Shown in pieces: positions 1 to 8,466 of a stretch of 16,556 nt of DNA. Both the position numbers and the translations under genes were made by a program. Position 1 is the first letter of the stretch. Every line of letters starts with the position of its first letter. The notes beneath the pieces are model-generated. The model saw nothing but the letters and a program-made list of their open reading frames with translations, was not told the DNA's origin and ran no database searches. The stretch is from an uncultured Eggerthellaceae bacterium (lineage in GTDB: Bacteria > Actinomycetota > Coriobacteriia > Coriobacteriales > Eggerthellaceae), in NCBI GenBank assembly GCA_946626265.1, contig CAMOUE010000028.1, positions 1 to 16,556 of the forward strand, read 5' to 3'.

Positions 1-2903
1 AGCGTCTGATAGAGCTTCGACACGTCGAGCGGTTTCGATAGGTGGGCGTTCATGCCCGCGTCGAGCGCGGCCTCGACGTCTTCCGTGAAGGCGTTCGCCG
101 ACGCGGCGATGATGGGGATGCGTGCCAGCTCCGCGTTCTCGAGCCTGCGTATTGCCCGCGTTGCGTCATAGCCGTCCATGACGGGCATGCGAACGTCCAT
201 GACGATGGCGTCATACGGTCGCTCGGCGCTCGCCTCGACCATGGCCAGCGCTTGCTTGCCGTTTTCGGCAGAATCTACCTCGACGCCCGCCTCCTCGAGA
301 ATCACCGTCGCGATCTCGCGGTTGATGAGGTTGTCCTCGACGAGGAGCACGCGAGTGCCCTTGAGGTCGAATGCCGCGTTGGGTTCTGTTATCGCAGTCG
401 AGTCGTTTTCGTCGGGCGGTGCGATTTCGAGTTGAATGCGAATGGAGAATTCGGTGCCTTTTCCAGGCGCCGTGCCGATGTCGATCGTTCCGCCCATGAG
501 GTCGACTATGTTTTTCGTGATGGCCATGCCCAATCCAGTTCCCTGGATGCCGCTCACAGTCGAGCTCCGTTCTCGTTCGAACGATTCGAACACCCGGGCG
601 GCGAACTCCTCGCTCATGCCGATGCCGCTGTCCTTCACGCGCAGGACGTAGAGCGCGAAACCCTCGCGTTCGCTTGGCTCCTGCGCAAGGTCCACGTGCA
701 CGCTTCCGCCAGATGGGGTGAATTTGTACGCGTTGCTCAGCAAGTTGAGTAGAACCCTGTTAAAACGGGGCTTGTCGCAAAGCGCGCGCCTGTCCGAGAC
801 GGACGAGGTGTCAAACGAGAATTGGATGTTCTTCTCGTCCATCTGGACCATGAACAGGTCGCATGCTTCCTTCACTGACTCGCACATGTCGACTACGCCA
901 TAGGCGAGCTCCATTTTTCCGCTTTCGATTCGACTCATCTCGAGCACGTCGTCTATGAGCGAGAGCAGGTACTGGCCCGAAGTGTCGATCTTGGAGAGGT
1001 ATTCGCGTATCTGGGTTTCGCTCACGTTCGCGCGTTGTGCGAGATGCGCGTACCCGATGATCGCGTTCATGGGGGTTCGGAGGTCGTGCGACATGTTCGA
1101 AAGGAAGGCGGTCTTGGCCTTGCTCGTCTGCTCCGCCTCGAGTCGTTGCAGGTTGATTTCCTTCTCGCGTCTCCTCATGATTGAGTAGATGTTGAACATG
1201 ATAGCCAGGCTGAAGGCGAGCAAGAGCATTTGGCCGACGCTGTTGTTCATGAGCAACGTGCGCATGTCGTCGATTCGGTTCTCGAGGAACGCCTCCTCTG
1301 CTGCGACGTCGTCCTGGTCGAAGACGACGTCGTGGTCGATGTACTCCTGGGCGTAGTACGCGCTCACGTCCGAAACGGCTTCTTCGGTTATGTCGTGCGT
1401 AAGCTGGCGATTCCACATGGTGGAGGCGAAGAACACAAGGAAGAGCAGGGCAATCCAAACGATGGTCGACTTTCCGAAGCGGTTCTCGCGGTCCCGTTGG
1501 AACGTTATCCTGAAGAAAATGAGGCCGAGCACGCTCCAGATTGTGAGGATGAGGTACGACTCCGGAGCGAGGGCGTTGGCCGACAGGAGGTTCGGGACGA
1601 GCGGGAAAAAGAAGAAGAGCGCCGATAGCGCCAAGCCCAGCAAGCTCGACAACGTTACGGTCCTCAAACCCTTGTCGAGCGAGTCCTTGAGGGCGCATGC
1701 GGAAACGTAGCCGTAAGCGATGGCGGCGCTTATCGAGGTCACGTCGACTATCCAGCCGATGGCGGCCCTGCCGGCGAACGGGACGAATGCCGATAGGCAC
1801 ATGATCAAGACGATCGCATTGCGCGGCACGTCGTTCCTGTTGATGTGGGACATGCGGGAGGGAAGCACGCCGTCTTTGGCCATGCTGTACAAAAGCCTGC
1901 TCAACGCTCGGCTCAAGCCGAGGAGGCTTGTCGCGATCGCGGAGAACACGGAAATGGCGAGGATGGCTACGCCTAACGCTCCCATTTGAGCGTGCACCGT
2001 CGCGAAGACCGGCAGGCCTTCGATACCTGTTTTCTGGGAGGCGTCGGCGAGATAGCTCGTCCAGCTGTCGTACCCGGCCGGGATGTCCATCACCGTGAGC
2101 GCAGTCGTCATCATGTAGACCGCTGCTCCCGCAGCAATGGCGCAGGTGAGCAATCCCAGGAGCTTCCTAGGGGTGAAGGTGCATTCTCCGGCTGCGAGGG
2201 AGACCGACTCGAATCCGAGGAACGCCCACGGGGCGAGCGCGACGATGTTCAGCATCTCGACGGGAGGCCTCCCATCAGGCACGAATGCGGGTGTGAAGCG
2301 CTCGGGCTGGATTCCCGTTTTGGACATGACGACGGCGAAGCAGATGAAGACGCCGAGGAGCAATGCCATGGCGAGCGCCGTGTTAAGGTCGGTTACGAGA
2401 CGCTTCCTTCCGCAGCAGATCAACGCGAACAGCGCGATCACAAGACAAGTGACGAGTATTTCTCCGACATAGACGTCGTATCCGCCTATTTGGTAGAGGT
2501 AGCCGAACTGGAAGACAGGACCGAAAAGGTATTTGCTTATCAGGACCACTGCTGTTGCATTTGCCCACATGATCGAAAGGTAGGCGAGCACGAGCGACCA
2601 TGAGCAGAGGAACGCATGGTCGTAGCCGAGCAGTCGTTTCGTATACGTGAACGGCCCGCCCGGATCAGGGTACAACCCCGCCATGTGGTTGAGGTTGATG
2701 GCGATGACGAGCATGGCAAGCGCGCCTGCCCCCATTGCGATGATTGACCCGATGGGGCCGGCAATGGGGAGGAGGGTCGTCGCGGGCATGACAAAGGCGC
2801 CCCAGCCGAGTATGCACCCGAACGAGAGCGCCCAAATGTTAATCGGCTTCAAGTAAGCCGAAAGCTTCCCAGATTCCGCTTGCGATCCGCGTCCGCTGTC
2901 CAT
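1..2903 (-). CDS. APC-family permease fused to hybrid histidine kinase and receiver (3' end outside window)
   Basis: The frame is open from the ATG at 2903 to the left edge, 967 residues with no stop. Residues 20-465 look like a 12-helix APC-superfamily transporter: helix 1 carries the glycine motif GCILGWGAFVMP (30-40), helix 6 carries FLGFESVSLAAGE (about 228-240), and the usual loop RLLYSMAKDGVLP (336-348) follows helix 8. Two further helices (about 481-497 and 556-577) enclose an acidic loop of roughly 58 residues, presumably extracytoplasmic. Then come a HisKA domain (NMSHDLRTP, H606), an ATPase domain (N724, DSGIG 758-762, GTGLG 788-792) and a receiver (VEDN 855-858, phospho-acceptor D903, K957). 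I see no PAS or DNA-binding domain; an Hpt could lie beyond the edge. Inferred role: a membrane sensor that uses a transporter-like domain, possibly for an amino acid or amine, to drive a phosphorelay. The start is 11 nt after fbp, with a weak AAGG just before it. Substrate and output are unknown. Confidence 0.9.
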   Translation of the reverse strand, partial: MDSGRGSQAESGKLSAYLKPINIWALSFGCILGWGAFVMPATTLLPIAGPIGSIIAMGAGALAMLVIAINLNHMAGLYPDPGGPFTYTKRLLGYDHAFLCSWSLVLAYLSIMWANATAVVLISKYLFGPVFQFGYLYQIGGYDVYVGEILVTCLVIALFALICCGRKRLVTDLNTALAMALLLGVFICFAVVMSKTGIQPERFTPAFVPDGRPPVEMLNIVALAPWAFLGFESVSLAAGECTFTPRKLLGLLTCAIAAGAAVYMMTTALTVMDIPAGYDSWTSYLADASQKTGIEGLPVFATVHAQMGALGVAILAISVFSAIATSLLGLSRALSRLLYSMAKDGVLPSRMSHINRNDVPRNAIVLIMCLSAFVPFAGRAAIGWIVDVTSISAAIAYGYVSACALKDSLDKGLRTVTLSSLLGLALSALFFFFPLVPNLLSANALAPESYLILTIWSVLGLIFFRITFQRDRENRFGKSTIVWIALLFLVFFASTMWNRQLTHDITEEAVSDVSAYYAQEYIDHDVVFDQDDVAAEEAFLENRIDDMRTLLMNNSVGQMLLLAFSLAIMFNIYSIMRRREKEINLQRLEAEQTSKAKTAFLSNMSHDLRTPMNAIIGYAHLAQRANVSETQIREYLSKIDTSGQYLLSLIDDVLEMSRIESGKMELAYGVVDMCESVKEACDLFMVQMDEKNIQFSFDTSSVSDRRALCDKPRFNRVLLNLLSNAYKFTPSGGSVHVDLAQEPSEREGFALYVLRVKDSGIGMSEEFAARVFESFERERSSTVSGIQGTGLGMAITKNIVDLMGGTIDIGTAPGKGTEFSIRIQLEIAPPDENDSTAITEPNAAFDLKGTRVLLVEDNLINREIATVILEEAGVEVDSAENGKQALAMVEASAERPYDAIVMDVRMPVMDGYDATRAIRRLENAELARIPIIAASANAFTEDVEAALDAGMNAHLSKPLDVSKLYQT

Positions 2904-2914
2904 GGCCTTGGGGA

Positions 2915-4864
2915 TCAACGCTCAGCAACCACGCCGCGTTCGAAGGCGTCGAGGAGTCGCTCGAGATCGGAGATCTGCTCTTTGAGCTTTGCTCCGGTAT
3001 CCGTGTCCGCGACGAGCATCCTGCGATCCATGTGGGCGATGGCGCGGCCCTTGGAGTGGATGTCGATCTCGTTTTCGACCGCGGCTTGAATCGACTCGAG
3101 CGGTTCGTGGGTCGCGAGCACGAACCCGTGCGAGTTCGAGATGAGCGTGTAGCCCGCGATTCCCGTCGTCGTCTGGTAGGCTTTCGAGAAGCCGCCGTCG
3201 ATCGTGAGGACGCGCCCGTTGCATTTCACGGGGTCTTCTCCGTCTTTCACCTTCACCGGCACGTGTCCGCATACGATGCGGGAGGCGGCGGGGTCCATTC
3301 CGAAGTCCTTGAAGATGTTTCCCATGACGTCCTCGTTCTCGAGGAACGTGTAGAACGGGTTCTTGACTTCCTTGCGCGCCTCCTTTTCCGCGATGAGGTA
3401 CAGCTCGAACGTCGCCATCTTGCTCTTTGCGAACAAAGGCGAGCCGGGCGCGAGCCACATCCACCACATGATGTCGCTGCCGCGCTTCCGCATGACGGGG
3501 CTTGTGCTGTTGTAGCCTGCGCGCACGTAGCTCTCGAGGACGTCGTAGAGCTCCTTGCCCTTGTACTTGCCGCCGAAGACGTCGACTTCCATGAGCGAGC
3601 CGTCGGCGTTGAGCGGAACGCCGGCGTGGAACAGGAGGTTGCCGTTTGCCACCTTGTAGAGCGAGCCGTGATCGAGGAAGAGCCTCATGTGGCGTTGGAG
3701 CTTCTCGCTGCCGATGAACGATTGCTCGAGGCGCGTCATGACCTCTTCCTCCTCGGGGGTGAGCTTGAAGGGGTCGTTCGGGTCGATGGTCGGGAACACC
3801 TTGTCGGTGAGCTCGTATTCGGCGCCGTCGACGACGACCGTCCCCTTGTCGTAGTCGATCTTGTCAAGGAGCTTGCGCTCTTCCATCTCGAAGCTGGGGT
3901 TGTCGTCGATAATCTGCGCCTCGACCTTGAACTGGAGAATGGCCATCGCCTTTTGGATTTTGACGTTGAGCTCGTAATCGGATGGCGTGAGCTGCGGGTT
4001 GCCCTTCAATCCGAATGCGACGCACGGGTCGTCGGCATACGCGTCGAGGGCGAACTGCGCCAGGGGCAGGATGTTGATGCCATAGGCATCCTCGAGTACG
4101 GAAAGGTTGCCGTAGCGGGCGCAGTTGCGCACGACGTGCGCGATGCATCCGCGCTGTCCAAGCGCTGCGCCCATCCAGACGATGTCGTGGTTGCCCCATT
4201 GAATGTCGAGCGAGTGGAAGCGCATGAGCGTGTCCATGATGAGATGGGGGGCTGGACCGCGGTCGTACACGTCTCCGACGAGGTGAAGGTGGTCTATGGA
4301 TAGCTGCTTGATTAGTGCGCACATGGCCACGATGAGTTCTTCGGAGCAACCGGTGCGGATGACGGCATCTATGATTGCCGAGTAGTAGGCTTTCTTGTCA
4401 ACGGCGAGGTTGCTCTCGGTCATGAGCTCCTCGATGATGTACGCGTAATCCTTCGGGAGTGCCTTGCGCACTTTCGAGCGCGTGTACTTGCCTGCGGATA
4501 CCTTGCAGACGTGCACCAGGCGGATGATTGTCTCGGCGTACCAGGCGCTCTTGTCATCTACCTGGGGCAAGACGAGTTCCATCTTCTCCTTCGGATAGTA
4601 GATGAGCGTGGCCAGCGCGCTCTTCTCCTTGTCGGAGAGGTCGTTTCCGAACGTCTCCTCGATCCTGATCTTCACGCCGCCCGATCCGTTCCGCAGCAGG
4701 TGAACGAACGCCTCGTATTCGCCGTGCACGTCAGATGCGAAGACCTCGGTCGCTTTCGGCAAGTTCAAGATCGCGTTGAGGTTTATGATCTCCGCGCGTG
4801 CCTTGGCTGCAGAGGGAAACGATTGCGAAAGAAGCTCAAGGTACTTCAGCTCGTTGGCGTCCAT
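2915..4864 (-). CDS. fbp: Fructose-1,6-bisphosphatase class III
   Basis: Predicted to hydrolyse fructose 1,6-bisphosphate to fructose 6-phosphate, the committed gluconeogenic step, in the cytoplasm. The protein has 649 residues, close to the roughly 640-670 of the Firmicute-type class III family. The metallophosphatase motifs are visible in order: SDVHGEYE at 44-51, GDVYDRG at 197-203, GNHD at 224-227, then an FHAGVPLN block and a CGHVPVK block in the C-terminal half, as expected for this calcineurin-like superfamily. The start is well set: GGAGG sits 6 nt before the ATG. It lies downstream of pfk and only 11 nt upstream of the permease-kinase gene, with no room for a terminator after it, so co-transcription with the sensor is likely. 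This family is unrelated in fold to classes I and II. Confidence 0.96.
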   Translation of the reverse strand: MDANELKYLELLSQSFPSAAKARAEIINLNAILNLPKATEVFASDVHGEYEAFVHLLRNGSGGVKIRIEETFGNDLSDKEKSALATLIYYPKEKMELVLPQVDDKSAWYAETIIRLVHVCKVSAGKYTRSKVRKALPKDYAYIIEELMTESNLAVDKKAYYSAIIDAVIRTGCSEELIVAMCALIKQLSIDHLHLVGDVYDRGPAPHLIMDTLMRFHSLDIQWGNHDIVWMGAALGQRGCIAHVVRNCARYGNLSVLEDAYGINILPLAQFALDAYADDPCVAFGLKGNPQLTPSDYELNVKIQKAMAILQFKVEAQIIDDNPSFEMEERKLLDKIDYDKGTVVVDGAEYELTDKVFPTIDPNDPFKLTPEEEEVMTRLEQSFIGSEKLQRHMRLFLDHGSLYKVANGNLLFHAGVPLNADGSLMEVDVFGGKYKGKELYDVLESYVRAGYNSTSPVMRKRGSDIMWWMWLAPGSPLFAKSKMATFELYLIAEKEARKEVKNPFYTFLENEDVMGNIFKDFGMDPAASRIVCGHVPVKVKDGEDPVKCNGRVLTIDGGFSKAYQTTTGIAGYTLISNSHGFVLATHEPLESIQAAVENEIDIHSKGRAIAHMDRRMLVADTDTGAKLKEQISDLERLLDAFERGVVAER

Positions 4865-4902
4865 GGATGTCCTCCTCGATGGTAAAGCCTTTCAACGGCA
4901 TC

Positions 4903-4908
4903 ATTGTA
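4903..4908 (-). promoter_or_regulatory. Candidate -10 box for fbp
   Basis: On the minus strand TACAAT (5 of 6 to TATAAT) lies about 38 nt before the fbp ATG, leaving room for a short leader with the GGAGG site. No good -35 element is found at 16-18 nt; the nearest TTGCCC is 20 nt away. If real, fbp has its own promoter in addition to possible readthrough from pfk. Confidence 0.3.
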
Positions 4909-4948
4909 GACTAACTGGGCAAGGAGAGGGGCAAAGCCGCCCGAATGA

Positions 4949-4985
4949 CGACGGGACGCAAAGCTTGCAGCTCAGCGTCCCGTCG
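4949..4985 (-). terminator. Perfect 11-bp hairpin between pfk and fbp
   Basis: The arms 4949-4959 and 4975-4985 (CGACGGGACGC and its exact complement) pair perfectly around a 15-nt loop that itself contains AGCT-TGC-AGCT. The hairpin begins 26 nt past the pfk stop. There is no T-run after it on either strand, so it is either a U-tract-less terminator of pfk, an mRNA 3'-end stabiliser, or a partial attenuator limiting readthrough into fbp. Confidence 0.5.
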
Positions 4986-5010
4986 GAATCGATTGGCCGT
5001 CAGGCTCGTG

Positions 5011-6222
5011 CTAACGCAGGTAATACGGCTCCACGTATGCGGGAAGACCGTCCTTGAAGGTGATGTAGGGCGTGCCGTTGATGAGCGGGCGCAGGTAGGC
5101 GTAGGCTTCCTCCGTGATGCCGCGGTACTCGGGGAGAATCCACTCGGCGGGGAAGTGCTTGACGTAGTTGGCGACCTGGTCGGCGTCGATGGCGAAGTAC
5201 TCGACGTCGTACTCCTCGCAGTCGCGGCGCTTCACGCCGACCATCTTGCCGGTGAACGTCTTGTCGGCCGTGTGCATGTGGGCGCTCAGGCCGAGTCGGT
5301 ACGCCTCGGTGCGGTCTACGAGCGACTGCTCGGTCGCGTGCGAGCGCTGCGCAGTCGAAAGGTCCTGCACCTTGCAACGCGGAGCGGTCTCGGTCTCGAG
5401 GATAAGCGCCTTCAAAGCCTCGCCGGCACCGCCGAGGACGGCATGACCGAACAGGTCGTTCTTTGATTCGCCTGCGGAGATGTACGTACCGTCAGCAAAG
5501 CGCGCACCTTCGGAAACGACGACGTAGCACTTGCTCTTCTCGTCGATGCATTCCTTCACGCGTTTGAGGAACACGTCTGTATCGAACGGCTCTTCGGGCA
5601 GGATGAGGATATCGACCTTGCCCGAAAGGCATGCGGAAGCCGCAAGCCAACCTGCGTCGCGGCCCATGGTCTCGAGGATGAGGACTTCCTTGCGGGATGC
5701 GGGGTACACGTTGACGTCGAGCCACGTCTGGAGCGTTGTCGTGGCGATGAACTTGGCCGCCGATGCGAACCCGGGGCAGTGGTCGGTGTGCATGAGGTCG
5801 TTGTCGACCGTCTTCGGGCAGCCGACGAAGCGGCGGTCCGTGATGTTGTGCTTCTCGGCGTATTCGGCAAGTGCGGCGACCGTGTCCATGGAGTCGTTGC
5901 CGCCGATGTAGAACAAAGTCTCTACGTCGTGCTTCTCCATAATCTTGAGCAGTTTCTCGAAATCTTCGGGATTGTCGCGCTTGAGCTTGTAGCGGCAGGA
6001 GCCGAGGGCGGACGACGGTGTCTGCTGGAGCGTGCGGTTCTCTTCCTCGGTCATGTCGGTGAGGTCGACGAAACGTTCGGCGAGAATGCCCTCGATGCCG
6101 TTGAGCCCTCCAAAGACATGCTCGTAGATGGGGTTCATCTGATTTGCCTTCACGACTCCGGCGACGGTGGCGTTGATGACGGACGTGGGACCACCCGATT
6201 GTGCCACGATGCAATTAGACAT
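5011..6222 (-). CDS. pfkA: 6-phosphofructokinase, probably PPi-dependent
   Basis: Phosphorylates fructose 6-phosphate to fructose 1,6-bisphosphate; the PPi-using forms are reversible. Of 403 residues, the N-terminal SNCIVAQSGGPTSVINATVAG is the usual phosphofructokinase opening. The phosphoryl-donor loop reads GGNDS (107-111), where ATP enzymes have GGDGS; the Asp in the fourth position is the change associated with PPi enzymes. CPKTVDND (135-142) has Lys where ATP enzymes have Gly, again the PPi-type signature, and MGRDAG (186-191) binds the sugar phosphate. The ATG at 6222 is preferred because AAGAAGG lies 8 nt before it; an in-frame GTG at 6252 would place that site inside the coding region. 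Its neighbour fbp encodes the opposing activity. PPi versus ATP use is inferred from motifs only. Confidence 0.9.
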   Translation of the reverse strand: MSNCIVAQSGGPTSVINATVAGVVKANQMNPIYEHVFGGLNGIEGILAERFVDLTDMTEEENRTLQQTPSSALGSCRYKLKRDNPEDFEKLLKIMEKHDVETLFYIGGNDSMDTVAALAEYAEKHNITDRRFVGCPKTVDNDLMHTDHCPGFASAAKFIATTTLQTWLDVNVYPASRKEVLILETMGRDAGWLAASACLSGKVDILILPEEPFDTDVFLKRVKECIDEKSKCYVVVSEGARFADGTYISAGESKNDLFGHAVLGGAGEALKALILETETAPRCKVQDLSTAQRSHATEQSLVDRTEAYRLGLSAHMHTADKTFTGKMVGVKRRDCEEYDVEYFAIDADQVANYVKHFPAEWILPEYRGITEEAYAYLRPLINGTPYITFKDGLPAYVEPYYLR

Positions 6223-6263
6223 AGTTAAAACCTTCTTTGCTTGCTCTTCCACGAATTTGCCAT

Positions 6264-6305
6264 CATCGCGCTTTTCGCGTATAAAGCGTTTCGCGATGGT
6301 ACGAT
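6264..6305. promoter_or_regulatory. Divergent control region with a 7-bp dyad and extended -10
   Basis: CATCGCG (6264-6270) and its complement CGCGATG (6292-6298) flank a 21-nt centre between the divergent pfk and the small membrane-protein gene. An extended -10 like TGG-TACGAT (6297-6305, plus strand) abuts the right arm and could serve the plus-strand gene; no -35 match is seen. No convincing minus-strand promoter for pfk was found here. This is only a candidate. Confidence 0.25.
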
Positions 6306-6378
6306 GTTCGACAATCGAGCTCGGATTGAACGAGGCATCGCAAATACAAAAGGCTAGCGAACGATGGAGGGAACGTCA

Positions 6379-6879
6379 ATGTCCGAGGGAATAAAGCAAC
6401 ACCTTCCCGTCATAATTGCCATATCGCTCGTCGGCTTGGCTACGGGTGCGTTCGCCATGATGCGCATACGCGACGGGGCGGTCGGCATGGATGTGGGGGC
6501 GTTCTCGACCTACATCATCGTGGTGCCGTGCGCGATCATGCTCATATGCTCGTTTCTCATTGCCGTGACCGCGCCGTCCATCGGCAGGCAGCTGTACCTG
6601 ATCGTCGTCGGCACATGCCTTGCCGCAGGGGTCGTTTCAATGATTGTGAGCTCGATATGGATGGCCGATCCCGCCGTCGCCTCGGCGTTGCTCGCGAATT
6701 CGGCTGACGGTGCGACCGTTACGCCCGTGTCGGACTCCATCATCATCGTGCTTCGCGATATCGCAGCGTACATTGTCATGCCTACCGTCGGCTGCATCGC
6801 AGGTGCCTGGATAGGATCGCGCGTCCACCCGGTGAAATCCGAGGGCACGGTCGGCAAGGGCAAGAAGAAGCGGAACTGA
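6379..6879 (+). CDS. Small four-helix membrane protein of unknown function
   Basis: I do not recognise this family. The 166-residue product has four hydrophobic segments, at about residues 9-27, 43-63, 74-96 and 120-147, and a short basic tail ending in KGKKKRN, which suggests a cytoplasmic C-terminus. The loop before the last helix (about 97-119) is Ala/Ser/Asp-rich and would face outside. No catalytic or metal-binding motif is apparent. The start at 6379 is chosen over an in-frame ATG at 6364 because GGAGGG (6366-6371) sits 7 nt upstream of it. Codon use is G/C-ending like its neighbours, supporting a real gene. It stands alone, divergent from pfk and convergent with the aldehyde dehydrogenase, so context says little about its role. 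Confidence 0.75.
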   Translation: MSEGIKQHLPVIIAISLVGLATGAFAMMRIRDGAVGMDVGAFSTYIIVVPCAIMLICSFLIAVTAPSIGRQLYLIVVGTCLAAGVVSMIVSSIWMADPAVASALLANSADGATVTPVSDSIIIVLRDIAAYIVMPTVGCIAGAWIGSRVHPVKSEGTVGKGKKKRN

Positions 6880-6909
6880 CTAACGTTTGCATGACCCCTC
6901 AGGGCAGCG

Positions 6910-6944
6910 AAAAGGGGCGGCGCGCAAACGAGCGCGCCGCCCCT
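6910..6944 (-). terminator. Rho-independent terminator of the aldehyde dehydrogenase gene
   Basis: A perfect 13-bp GC-rich stem (6913-6925 with 6932-6944, AGGGGCGGCGCGC) closes a 6-nt loop. On the minus strand it is followed by TTTT (complement of 6910-6913), 19 nt past the dehydrogenase stop. On the plus strand no T-run follows, but the stem may also stop transcripts of the convergent membrane-protein gene. Confidence 0.85.
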
Positions 6945-6962
6945 CGTATTGCATGCGGGCAT

Positions 6963-8417
6963 TTACTGCTTGTTGCGGGTGAGGTCGTAGTCGATGTAGT
7001 TGATGTGGGTCTCCAGGTATTCCTCGAGCCCGCGCTCGCCGTCCTCGCCGCCGATGCCCGAACCGCGGACGCCCTGATGGAAGCCCTGGAAGGCCTCGAA
7101 GTGCTCGCGGTTGACGTACGTCTCGCCGAACTTGATCTCGTTCATGGCGCGCATGACCGTATCGTAGTCGGTGGTGAAGATCGAGCTCGTCAGGCCGAAC
7201 TCGCAGTCGTTCGCCATCTCGATGGCCTCGTCGAGCGTCTCGAACGTGGTGATGGGCAGAACCGGGCCGAAGATTTCCTCGACCATGACGCGGCTCTCGT
7301 GCTTGACGCCGGTGATGACCGTCGGCTCGAAGAAGTAGCCCTTGCCGTCAACGGTGACCGCATGGCCGCCACATTCGATGGTCGCGCCTTCGTCGATCGC
7401 GCTTTGGACGAGCTCGGCGACATGCTCCTGCTGCGCCTTGTTGACCATCGGGCCCATATCGAACGTGCCGCCCAGGGCCGGGCCGTACGTGACGTTCTTC
7501 ATGCGCTCGATAATCTTGGCGGTGAACTCCTCGGCGATGCCTTTCTGGACGTACACGCGTTCGGCGGCGTTGCAGACCTGGCCGGAGTTGTAGATGCGGG
7601 AGTTGAGCACGTGCTCAACCGTCTCGTCGAGCTTGCAGTCGTTCATCACGATGACAGGCGCCTTGCCGCCCAGCTCGAGGGAGACCTTGGTGACGTTGTC
7701 CGCCGCGGCCTTCATGATCTTCTTGCCGACGGCCGTTGAGCCGGTGACGGTGACGATGCCGAGCTTGGGGTTGGCGGCAAGCGATGCGCCGGCGACGGCG
7801 CCCGAGCCGGTGATGACGTTGATGACGCCCTTGGGCAGGCTGGACTTCTCGACCAGCTTCGCGAACTCGTATGCGCCGTTCGGGCAGTCGGAAGACGCCT
7901 TGAGCACGACGGTGCAGCCGGCGATCAGGGCAGGGGCGACCTTGCGGCCGATGAGGAACAGCGGGAAGTTCCAGGGCATGATCTGGCCGGCGACGCCGAT
8001 CGGCATCTTGTACAGCAGGATGTTCTCGTTGGGACGGTCAGAGACGATGATCTCGCCCTTGATGTGACGCGCCATAGCGGCGAAGTACTGAATGTAGGCC
8101 GCGAGCCAGCCGGCTTCGTCGGTCGATTGGGCGATCGGCTTGCCCATTTCCTCGGACGTGGCGCGAGCCAGGACGTCCTGGTTCTCCTTGACGAGCTCGA
8201 CGAGCTCCATGAGATAGCCGGCGCGCTCGATGGGCGGCACCTTCTCCCAGGATTTCTGGGCTTCGAAAGCCGCGTCGACAGCCGCCGCGACGTCTTCCTC
8301 GGTTGCCATGGGGAACAACGAGATGACCTCTTCGGTTGCGGGGTTTATGTTCTCCCGCATCTCACGATCGCCGTTGTCGAGGAATTCGCCGTTGATGAAA
8401 AGTTGAGTTTCCTTCAT
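6963..8417 (-). CDS. aldA: NAD(P)-dependent aldehyde dehydrogenase, AldA-like (lactaldehyde/glycolaldehyde type)
   Basis: Oxidises an aldehyde to the carboxylate using NAD(P)+. The 484-residue protein has the complete catalytic set of the aldehyde dehydrogenase superfamily: PWNF with N150, the general base in LELGG (E248), the nucleophile C282 in NSGQVCNAAERVYV, and EIFGP (E381). Stretches such as GEIIVSDRPNENILLYK, NSGQVCN-AERVYVQKGI and the C-terminal KFGETYVNRE-FEA-QGFH closely resemble remembered E. coli lactaldehyde dehydrogenase AldA, so a hydroxyaldehyde substrate is plausible but inferred. The start is firm: AGGAGGT lies 5 nt before the ATG. The gene is monocistronic, with its own promoter (8496-8524), an operator-like dyad (8467-8486) and a terminator. 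No fucose or rhamnose pathway genes are nearby to fix the substrate. Confidence 0.93.
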   Translation of the reverse strand: MKETQLFINGEFLDNGDREMRENINPATEEVISLFPMATEEDVAAAVDAAFEAQKSWEKVPPIERAGYLMELVELVKENQDVLARATSEEMGKPIAQSTDEAGWLAAYIQYFAAMARHIKGEIIVSDRPNENILLYKMPIGVAGQIMPWNFPLFLIGRKVAPALIAGCTVVLKASSDCPNGAYEFAKLVEKSSLPKGVINVITGSGAVAGASLAANPKLGIVTVTGSTAVGKKIMKAAADNVTKVSLELGGKAPVIVMNDCKLDETVEHVLNSRIYNSGQVCNAAERVYVQKGIAEEFTAKIIERMKNVTYGPALGGTFDMGPMVNKAQQEHVAELVQSAIDEGATIECGGHAVTVDGKGYFFEPTVITGVKHESRVMVEEIFGPVLPITTFETLDEAIEMANDCEFGLTSSIFTTDYDTVMRAMNEIKFGETYVNREHFEAFQGFHQGVRGSGIGGEDGERGLEEYLETHINYIDYDLTRNKQ

Positions 8418-8466
8418 TCAATACCTCCTAGACGTAACAACCGGGCTATGCGCCCCTTATGAGAGC

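Noticed and set aside
811..1800. Minus-strand frame of 329 codons inside the kinase gene
   Set aside because: It is a different frame from the permease-kinase fusion, which has recognisable kinase motifs across the same bases. The translation is Arg/His/Pro-rich noise.
3032..4303. Long open frame on the plus strand opposite fbp (423 codons)
   Set aside because: It is antisense to a clearly conserved enzyme; GC-rich codon bias produces such mirror frames. Its translation is low in complexity and it lacks a ribosome site.
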